This document shows, piece after piece, positions 26,501 through 32,336 of a stretch of DNA of 64,000 bases. Position numbers and translations under genes: made by a program. Below the pieces are notes generated by a model, which worked only from the letters and a program-made list of their open reading frames with translations, was not told where the DNA came from and did no database searches. The DNA comes from Streptomyces griseoluteus (lineage in GTDB: Bacteria; Actinomycetota; Actinomycetes; Streptomycetales; Streptomycetaceae), in NCBI RefSeq assembly GCF_004784465.1, contig NZ_SRRU01000003.1, positions 372,001 to 436,000 of the forward strand, read 5' to 3'. The number at the start of each line of letters is the position of its first letter. The first letter of the stretch is position 1.

Positions 26501-26747
26501 GCGCGGCAAGGACTTCCCGCCGGGCGTGCCGGTCCGGTTCCGCTGGAAGCCCGGCATCACGGCCGCCGCCGCGCCGACGGTGCCACTGCCCGACGGCACG
26601 TTCATCGGGCAGCTGCTGATCCTCGCCAAGGACCAGACGGGCCCGCGCACCATCACCGCGAGCGGCCCCGGCTTCTCCCCGGTGAAGACGGACTTCCTGG
26701 TCGTCAACGGCAGCGTGCAGCCCCCGGACGAGGTGACCCGACGGTGA
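23526..26747 (+). CDS. Exported or anchored WD40-like propeller protein with DUF11-type repeats
   Basis: 1073 residues. An N-terminal hydrophobic segment (IGLALLLLVPLLAVTAAAG) acts as signal or anchor. Residues about 60-690 form a TolB/PD40-type propeller with repeated SPDG/TPDGR..F blades (RLTPDGRSVVFDS, TVSPDGQRLAYSS, TFSPDGKLLAFRR, AFSPDGQTIAFNR). Then come a DUF11/CARDB-like domain, a Pro-Thr linker (TPTPTPTPTPSPAPPTPTPP), a second such domain and a C-terminal Ig-like domain. It overlaps the cap gene by 4 bases and belongs to the operon. Comparable large propeller genes sit in other Streptomyces loci of this kind; role unknown, perhaps the envelope side of the system. Confidence 0.78.
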   Translation: MTGTDKAGGWRYPLERIGLALLLLVPLLAVTAAAGPGTAKARPRAGDDGVTRIAFAGTRHRSLGRVATTKSSTPLFGEGATHYDVEPSALGDRLVFASRRDERNPQVYLRAADGSVTKLTSGRDAAHPRLTPDGRSVVFDSAEPGGPGGATQRDLWLVHTDGTGLTRLTNTPADEECPTVSPDGQRLAYSSDADPLAGQQVYVRPLQGGTANRVTDPANGTASEPAWNPLDNAEKRDIIAYTATTAEGPKLRYVYASSGDGGPLLGATEAGWRTHGAAWLPDGNQLLFLSPDRDCTCEGDFDHVFRTVVHSDDDGNRSLVLTEDREVGTVTWLGPVDGGGAVVDRTTAAGPHVVTLQDARADGSDPRDLGLTILKEDPAADTNTDPAKDPLFQPAAGSDPWTERQNYTPDGRQIVLTRFEDSDAGRIERIWLADADGSDPRALPLAGRGPKDWDTDPTFSPDGKLLAFRRTSPGGTGDAAGPGRVLIADVATGALRGTITPPAGQAQGTDAQPTWSSDGTRLAFTRTQVIDGGNGNKHIWTVPVDHLDQQRDLSSANCPGACDVIDDSPAFSPDGQTIAFNRKAGGGRVDQQGGLLLTSVSGDDCRVLLPAAGRGLPGACRRELPDASATGPFQPRDAAWTADGTGLVFSSRARLAANSPEKLSRVDVESGALTPLTTALGGRQKEPSVQQSVDLAVQAPDTSGQVVVGRTGAVRVDVVNQGPAASPGTRFTVAPPLGASVTGLTAPGRNCDVRGLTCDLGVVPPGATVPVTVTVTGVTPGDQPVDWSVTGAVIDPDPSDNTDRTVVPVREAPAPPDPTPTPTPTPTPSPAPPTPTPPTAPPVPPAPPAPPVPEPPAPKAGPGVTVTANPNPGYVGGRVVVTYTVRNGRNALATGLRLRIGLPANVPNNGRPPGCDADWLCALPDLAPGGRSTLQVVLSPKRALTAQVTGTLTTTGTDADRSDNSAQQRLRVLQPKIVAVPPIGKPGFVTSVRGKDFPPGVPVRFRWKPGITAAAAPTVPLPDGTFIGQLLILAKDQTGPRTITASGPGFSPVKTDFLVVNGSVQPPDEVTRR

Positions 26748-27451
26748 TCCACGAGGTCGACGAGGCCCTGCGGGGCCTGCTGGAGGAGTCCGGACTGGCC
26801 GCGTCGGGCGTCGAGGTGGTCTTCGACGCGCCGACCAGCGACTGGGCGGCCCGGCGCAGCGCGCCCACGGTGTGCGCGTTCCTGTACGACATCCGCGAGG
26901 ACAACTCCCGGCGCAACAGCAGCGCGGGCGAGATCTACGACGAGGACGGCTTCGTCGTCGCCCGCCGCTCGCCCGCCCGCTGGTTCGAGCTGACCTATCT
27001 GGTCACCGCGTGGGCGAGCCGGCCGCAGGACGAGCACCGGCTGCTGTCCCAGGTGCTGTCCACCCTGGTGTCCACGGACACCCTGCCCCCGCATCTGCTG
27101 ACCGGCACGCTCGCCGAACTGGGCCTGATCGTGGGCCTGGACGCGGGCGGTACCGGCCTGGACGCCCCGGCCGCGTCCGACGTGTGGTCCGCGCTGGGCG
27201 GCGAGCTGAAACCGTCGCTCGGGGTACGGGTACGCGCCCCGCTGGCCGGCATCGAGCGGGTCGCCGCACCGCCGGTCACCGAGGGCCTGGTCGTCCGGTC
27301 GGTGCCCCACTCCCCGCCGGACGAGGCGGAGTCGGCGCGCCGGCTGCGCTACACGGAGATCGACGACCCCGGCGGGGAGGGCTTCGGCGGGTCCCGCGAG
27401 CGGCGCCCCGCCCCCGCCCGGCGCCGCAGGAGGGGTGACCGCCAGCCATGA
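26744..27451 (+). CDS. cis16: Injection-system tube/sheath terminator (cap), Pvc16_N/DUF4255 family
   Basis: 235 residues. The N-terminal 190 residues match the Pvc16/Afp16 family that closes the distal end of the tube and sheath: IHEVDEALRGLLEESGLAAS, VVFDAPTSDWAARRSAPTVC, FLYDIREDN, WFELTYLVTAWASRPQDEHR, LLSQVLSTLVSTDTLPPHLL. The C-terminus is a short Arg/Pro-rich tail. GTG 26744 overlaps the previous stop (GTGA), and its own stop overlaps the ATPase start (ATGA). Symbol follows the Afp-based numbering used for Streptomyces. Confidence 0.88.
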   Translation: MIHEVDEALRGLLEESGLAASGVEVVFDAPTSDWAARRSAPTVCAFLYDIREDNSRRNSSAGEIYDEDGFVVARRSPARWFELTYLVTAWASRPQDEHRLLSQVLSTLVSTDTLPPHLLTGTLAELGLIVGLDAGGTGLDAPAASDVWSALGGELKPSLGVRVRAPLAGIERVAAPPVTEGLVVRSVPHSPPDEAESARRLRYTEIDDPGGEGFGGSRERRPAPARRRRRGDRQP

Positions 27452-29493
27452 CGCACACCGTGGAACCGGAGCTGTGGCGGCGGCTGCACACCGTGGAGGA
27501 GCGGGTACGGAAGGCGGTCGCCGCACGGCGTGCCGTCGACCCCGACCCGGACGACCCCTACCGGGGCCAGTACCTCACCCCCGAGGCGGCCCAGCGCGTC
27601 CTCGACACGCGCGGCGAACCGTCCGCCGCCGAGCCGGAGCGGTCGGCGGAGCACTCCCCACTCGGCCGCCTGGCACGGGACTTCGGGCTCTCCCCGCTCG
27701 ACCTGGACCTGCTGCTGGTCGCCCTGGCCCCGGACCTGGACGCCCGCTTCGAGCAGCTCTACGGCTATCTGAACGACGACCTCACCCGGCGCCGGCCCAC
27801 CGTCGGACTGGCCCTCGAACTGTGCGGGCACACCGGACTGTCCCCGGCCCGCTTCCGCCTCTCCCTGGGCGCACCGCTGCTCGCGGGCGGTCTGCTGGAG
27901 GTCCAGGAGCCGGAACGGCCGCCGCTGTCGCGGGTGCTGACGGTGCCCGACCGGGTGACCGCGCATCTGCTGGGCGACACCGCGCCGGACGCCCGCCTGG
28001 GTTCCGTGCTCGGGGAGCACACGGCCGACCCGGCGGCCGACCCCGCGCTGGTCCGGCGGGCCGCCGCCGGGGTCCGGAGCGGCACCGGGCATGTGCACCT
28101 GCGGGCAGTCGGCGGTGCCCCCGAGGGCCTGGCGGACGCGGCCCTGCGTGAGGCGGGCCGCGTCCCGCTGGTCCTGGACGCGGTGGCCCTGGCCCGGCAC
28201 GCACGTGACCTGCCCCAACTGGCCGCTGCCGCCGCCCGCGAGGCCCGGCTGACCGGCGCCGGGGTGGTGCTCGGCCCGCTGGACGATCTCCCGGACAAGC
28301 CCTCCGAGCGGACCCACGTGCTGCGCACGGTGTGCGCGGCGCTGTCCGGCATTCCGATGTTCACCTACGGCTCGCAGGTCTGGGACCCGGCGTGGGCCGT
28401 CCGCACCCCGGTGTCCTTCACGGTGGGCACCTCCTCGCCCGGGCAGCAGGCCGTGCGGTGGCGGTTCGCGCTGGAGGCGGCCGGGGCCCCGGACGGCTCG
28501 GGCGGTGAGGACCTGGCGCGTGCCGTGGCCGCGCACCGGCTCGACTCGGGCCAGCTCCGGCGCGCGGCCGACGCCGCGGTACGCACGGCGGCGCTCGCCG
28601 GGCGCCCGGTGGCCGCCGAGGACGTACGGGCCGCCGTGCGGGCGCAGAACGGGGCGGGACTGGCCCGGCTGGCGCGCCGGGTGGAGCCCGCGGTCGGCTG
28701 GGACGACCTGGTGCTGCCGCCGAGGACCCTGCGGGGCCTGCGCGAACTCGCGGTGCGCGCCCGCCACCGCGACCAGGTGCTCGGCCAGTGGGGGATGCGG
28801 CCGGGCGGCGGCCGCGGGCGCGGCGTGATCGCGCTGTTCGCCGGGGAGTCCGGCACCGGCAAGACGATGTCCGCCGAGGTGGTCGCCACCGACCTGGGCA
28901 TGGACCTTTACGTGGTCGATCTGTCGACCGTGGTGGACAAGTACATCGGCGAGACCGAGAAGAACCTGGAGCGCATCTTCACCGAGGCGTCGGCGGTCAA
29001 CGCGGTGCTGCTGTTCGACGAGGCGGACGCGATCTTCGGCAAACGCTCCGAGGTGAAGGACGCCCGCGACCGGCACGCCAACATCGAGTCGGCGTACCTG
29101 CTCCAGCGGATGGAGTCCTTCGACGGCATCGCGGTGCTGACCACCAACCTGCGGGCCAACCTGGACGAGGCGTTCACCCGGCGGCTCGACGTGGTGGCCG
29201 ACTTCCCGATGCCCGACGCGGCGCAGCGGCTCGCGCTGTGGGAGCGGTGTCTGGGCGAGCGGCTGCCGCGCGCCGAGGACGTCGACCTCACGTTCTGCGC
29301 GGACCGGTTCGAGCTGGCGGGCGGCTCGATCCGGTCGTGTGCGGTGACGGCCGCGTATCTCGCGGCGGATTCGGGGAATGAGCTGACGATGCGGCAGGTG
29401 GTGGAGTCGGTCGCGCAGGAGTACCGCAAGCTCGGCCGGCTGGTGCTGGCCGCCGAGTTCGGTCCCTGGCTCGCGCAGGTCACGGCCGCCTGA
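27448..29493 (+). CDS. cis15: AAA+ ATPase of the contractile injection system (Afp15/Pvc15-like)
   Basis: 681 residues. A 400-residue N-terminal region (with LGRLARDFGLSPLDLDLLLV, typical of this branch) precedes an AAA+ module: Walker A GESGTGKT near residue 467, Walker B LLFDEADAIFGKR, sensor 1 LTTNLRANLD and Arg finger FTRRLD. Homologues are encoded in nearly all eCIS loci and are required for particle assembly in Afp and PVC; the mechanism is not settled. ATG 27448 is coupled to the cap gene stop. A 141-base gap separates it from the sheath gene. Confidence 0.93.
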   Translation: MTHTVEPELWRRLHTVEERVRKAVAARRAVDPDPDDPYRGQYLTPEAAQRVLDTRGEPSAAEPERSAEHSPLGRLARDFGLSPLDLDLLLVALAPDLDARFEQLYGYLNDDLTRRRPTVGLALELCGHTGLSPARFRLSLGAPLLAGGLLEVQEPERPPLSRVLTVPDRVTAHLLGDTAPDARLGSVLGEHTADPAADPALVRRAAAGVRSGTGHVHLRAVGGAPEGLADAALREAGRVPLVLDAVALARHARDLPQLAAAAAREARLTGAGVVLGPLDDLPDKPSERTHVLRTVCAALSGIPMFTYGSQVWDPAWAVRTPVSFTVGTSSPGQQAVRWRFALEAAGAPDGSGGEDLARAVAAHRLDSGQLRRAADAAVRTAALAGRPVAAEDVRAAVRAQNGAGLARLARRVEPAVGWDDLVLPPRTLRGLRELAVRARHRDQVLGQWGMRPGGGRGRGVIALFAGESGTGKTMSAEVVATDLGMDLYVVDLSTVVDKYIGETEKNLERIFTEASAVNAVLLFDEADAIFGKRSEVKDARDRHANIESAYLLQRMESFDGIAVLTTNLRANLDEAFTRRLDVVADFPMPDAAQRLALWERCLGERLPRAEDVDLTFCADRFELAGGSIRSCAVTAAYLAADSGNELTMRQVVESVAQEYRKLGRLVLAAEFGPWLAQVTAA

Positions 29494-29634
29494 CCCTGCA
29501 CGCGAGGTGCGGCCGGTCCGCCCGCGCGGGCAGCCTGGCTGCCCCCGGGCAGGGCCCGATGTCCCCTGCCGCGGGGCACGGTCCGAGGAAAGGGTTGAGG
29601 AGACCCGGACCGCAGGACCCGTGAAGGAGCGAGC

Positions 29635-31194
29635 ATGCCGACGTACCTCACCCCAGGTGTTTACGTGGAGGAGGTGCAGTCCGGTGCTCGCCCGATCGAG
29701 GGTGTGGGCACCGCGGTCGCCGCGTTCGTCGGCTTCGCCGAGGACGGCCCGTTCCACGAGCCCACGCTGGTGACGAGCTGGGACCAGTACAGCCGGATCT
29801 TCGGCGGTTTCGTGCAGGGCGCGTACCTGCCGCACTCCGTCTACGGCTACTTCGCCAACGGCGGCGGCTCCGCCTACGTCGTGCGCATCGGCGGCTCCGC
29901 CGACGACTCCTCCGCCCCGGCCGGCAACGGCGACGGCGCGCGGCCCGAGCAGGCGGCGCTCGCCGTCGAGGTGGGCGGCTTCCAGATCGCGGCCAAGCCC
30001 GGCGTGACCGGCGTGTCCATCGAGATCGCCGACCCGGAGGGCGAGAACCCGCCGGAGGACCGCTTCCGCGTCCTGGTCCGCCAGGGCGAGCAGGTGGCCG
30101 AGACCTACGACGCCTCGACCCGCCGGAATGTGAAGGGCTACCTGCCCACCCAGGCCCGCAACTCGAAGCTGATCGAGGTGAGCGAGCAGCGCGGCGGGAA
30201 CCAGACCCGGCCGGCCGCGCAGACGATCGCCGTGCCGGACGCCCCGGCCGCGCCCGCGCCCTCGGCCTCCGGCCAGGTGGCCCGGCTGGACCCGGCCGAG
30301 TACGTCGGTGACGCCGAGGCGCGCACCGGCTTCGCCGGTCTGGAGAGCGTGGACGAGATCACCATGGTCGCCGTCCCCGACCTGATGAGCGCCTACCAGC
30401 GCGGTGACATCGACGCCGAGGGCCTGCGCACGGTGCAGCTCGCCGTCATCTCGCACTGCGAGCAGATGGGCGACCGCGTCGCCGTCCTCGACGCCCCGCC
30501 CGGCCTCTCCGCGCAGGCGGTCCGCAACTGGCGCAACGACGAGGCGGGTTACGACTCCCGCTACGCCACCCTGTACTACCCCTGGGTCCGGGTGCTGGAC
30601 CCGGCCGCCGGACGCAACATCACCGTCCCGCCGAGCGGCCACGTCGCCGGCCTGTGGGCCCGCAGCGACACCGAGCGCGGGGTGCACAAGGCGCCGGCGA
30701 ACGAGGTGATCCGCGGCGCGGTCGACCTGGAGCTGCGGCTGAGCAAGGGGGAGCAGGACCTGCTCAACCCGATCGGCGTGAACTGCATCCGTACCTTCCC
30801 CGGCCGGGGTGTGCGGGTCTGGGGTGCGCGCACCCTCTCCTCCGACCCGGCGTGGCGCTACCTGAACGTGCGCCGGCTCTTCAACTACCTGGAGGAGTCG
30901 ATCCTGCTCGGCACCCAGTGGGTGGTGTTCGAGCCGAACGACGACCGGCTCTGGTCGAGCATCCGGCGCAACGTCAGCGCCTTCCTCACCGAGGAGTGGC
31001 GCCGGGGCGCGCTGTTCGGGCGCACGGCGGCGGAGGCGTTCTACGTCAAGTGCGACCGGGACAACAACCCGCAGGAGTCCATCGACCAGGGACGCGTGGT
31101 CTGCGAGATCGGTGTCTCGCCGGTCAAGCCGGCCGAGTTCGTGGTGTTCCGGCTGGCGCAGTTCTCCGACAGCACCAGCCTCGTCGACGAGTGA
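29635..31194 (+). CDS. cis2: Contractile sheath protein
   Basis: 519 residues. YLTPGVYVEEVQSGARPIEG is the universal sheath start that makes the interlocking N-terminal arm. The C-terminal Phage_sheath_1C domain is clear: GVNCIRTFPGRGVRVWGART, WRYLNVRRLFNYLEESILLG and KPAEFVVFRLAQFS. The middle portion (about residues 90-270) is a variable outer domain with an Ala/Pro loop (PDAPAAPAPSASGQ). A strong GAAGGAG ribosome site and the 141-base gap suggest separate high expression, as befits the most abundant subunit. Only one sheath gene is present, unlike Afp with three. Confidence 0.95.
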   Translation: MPTYLTPGVYVEEVQSGARPIEGVGTAVAAFVGFAEDGPFHEPTLVTSWDQYSRIFGGFVQGAYLPHSVYGYFANGGGSAYVVRIGGSADDSSAPAGNGDGARPEQAALAVEVGGFQIAAKPGVTGVSIEIADPEGENPPEDRFRVLVRQGEQVAETYDASTRRNVKGYLPTQARNSKLIEVSEQRGGNQTRPAAQTIAVPDAPAAPAPSASGQVARLDPAEYVGDAEARTGFAGLESVDEITMVAVPDLMSAYQRGDIDAEGLRTVQLAVISHCEQMGDRVAVLDAPPGLSAQAVRNWRNDEAGYDSRYATLYYPWVRVLDPAAGRNITVPPSGHVAGLWARSDTERGVHKAPANEVIRGAVDLELRLSKGEQDLLNPIGVNCIRTFPGRGVRVWGARTLSSDPAWRYLNVRRLFNYLEESILLGTQWVVFEPNDDRLWSSIRRNVSAFLTEEWRRGALFGRTAAEAFYVKCDRDNNPQESIDQGRVVCEIGVSPVKPAEFVVFRLAQFSDSTSLVDE

Positions 31195-31242
31195 CCTCCG
31201 TCGCTTCCGGCACTTATCCACCCAGAAAGGTGACAGACAGTC

Positions 31243-31683
31243 ATGGCTGAGGGCGATGCTCTTTCCACCCATATCTTCGGCGTCCAGCTCGGCGGCTACC
31301 TGGTCGAATCCATCCAGGAGATCAGCGGCCTGAGCGTCGAGGAGGAGGTGGTCGAGGTCCGGCAGGTCAGCTCCGAGGGCAAGCAGATCATCCGCAAGCA
31401 GCCGGGCGCCCGCCAGGCCGGCGAGATCACGATCACCCGGGGACTCGACCAGAGCAGCGAGTTCACCTCGTGGATCAAGGAGACGCTGAACAACGGCGCG
31501 GTGGACACGGCGCGGCAGAATCTCACCATCGAGATCAAGGACTCCACCGGTGAGACCGTGCGGCGCATCCAGCTCATGCAGGGCTGGGCGTCCAAGTGGG
31601 AGGGCCCGTCCCTCAAGGCGGGCGAGTCGTCGGCCGCCACCGAGTCCGTGACCATCGTGTTCGAGGAGATCATCGTCGAATGA
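31243..31683 (+). CDS. cis1: Inner tube protein (Hcp/gp19-like)
   Basis: 146 residues of the phage T4 gp19-like tube family: FGVQLGGYLVESIQEISGLS, VVEVRQVSSEGKQIIRKQPG, GEITITRGLDQSSEFTSWIK and RRIQLMQGWASKWEGPSLKA. Rings stack to form the rigid tube driven out when the sheath contracts. GAAAGG precedes ATG 31243, 48 bases after the sheath stop. Its stop overlaps the next gene start (ATGA). Confidence 0.94.
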   Translation: MAEGDALSTHIFGVQLGGYLVESIQEISGLSVEEEVVEVRQVSSEGKQIIRKQPGARQAGEITITRGLDQSSEFTSWIKETLNNGAVDTARQNLTIEIKDSTGETVRRIQLMQGWASKWEGPSLKAGESSAATESVTIVFEEIIVE

Positions 31684-32177
31684 GGCGCCGTACGGTGACC
31701 GCGGGCAACCTGGACGAGATCCTCCAGGCGACGGCTCCCGCGAAGGACGAGGCGGAGGCGGTGTCCAAGCCGTTCACGCCCGCGGCGCCGCCGCGCCAGG
31801 AGCCCGCGCTGCGCACGGAGTTCGAGTTCGAGCTGCCGCGCGGGTACGTCGACGAGGCGGGCACCGTGCACCGGCACGGCTCGATGCGCCTGGCCACGGC
31901 TCGCGACGAGCTGCGCCCGCAGATCGACCTGCGGGTCAAGGAGAACCCGGCGTACCTCAGTGTCGTGCTGCTCAGCCAGGTGATCACCCGGATCGGCACG
32001 GTCACCGATGTGCACGCGGGGATCGTGGAGCGGATGTACGCGACCGATGTCGCGTTCCTCCAGGACTTCTACCGGCGCGTCAACAGCGAGGGCCACACGC
32101 GTGCGGCGGTGACCTGCCCGCACTGCGAGGGCGGCTTCGAGGTCGACCTCTCGGGTGGGCGCCTGGGGGAATCGTGA
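31680..32177 (+). CDS. Injection-system small assembly protein (phage tail assembly-like)
   Basis: 165 residues. A disordered N-terminus is followed by a conserved core (ALRTEFEFELPRGYVDEAGT, MRLATARDELRPQIDLRVKE, AYLSVVLLSQVITRIGTVTD) and a single CPHC pair near the C-terminus. Genes of this type sit directly after the tube gene in actinobacterial eCIS loci and resemble tail-assembly chaperones of phages by position; no biochemical role is established. Start ATG 31680 overlaps the tube stop; GTG 31695 is possible. Confidence 0.72.
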   Translation: MRRRTVTAGNLDEILQATAPAKDEAEAVSKPFTPAAPPRQEPALRTEFEFELPRGYVDEAGTVHRHGSMRLATARDELRPQIDLRVKENPAYLSVVLLSQVITRIGTVTDVHAGIVERMYATDVAFLQDFYRRVNSEGHTRAAVTCPHCEGGFEVDLSGGRLGES

Positions 32178-32332
32178 CGTACGCGCCTTCCCGGCTGCGG
32201 GAGGAGATCGCGTACGTCGCCTACCACTTCCACTGGAGCCGCGAGGAGATCCTCGACCTCACCCATGCCGAGCGCCGGGAGTGGGTCACCGAGATCGCCC
32301 GCATCAACACCCGCGTGAACGAAGGCGGTTGA
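32174..32332 (+). CDS. Very small eCIS-associated protein (DUF6760-like)
   Basis: 52 residues, coded between the assembly protein and the large disordered protein; GTG 32174 overlaps the preceding stop (GTGA). The sequence (APSRLREEIAYVAYHFHWSR, EEILDLTHAERREWVTEIAR) is a compact acidic helical protein of the sort found at the same position in other actinobacterial loci. By analogy with phage G/GT tail-assembly pairs it may work with the 31680 product. Its small size makes it easy to miss. Confidence 0.72.
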   Translation: MTYAPSRLREEIAYVAYHFHWSREEILDLTHAERREWVTEIARINTRVNEGG

Positions 32333-32336
32333 CCGC

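Noticed and set aside
27349..31272. A 1307-residue reading frame antisense to the ATPase and sheath genes
   Set aside because: It is the mirror of GC-rich codons. The opposite strand carries unmistakable cis15 and cis2 motifs.
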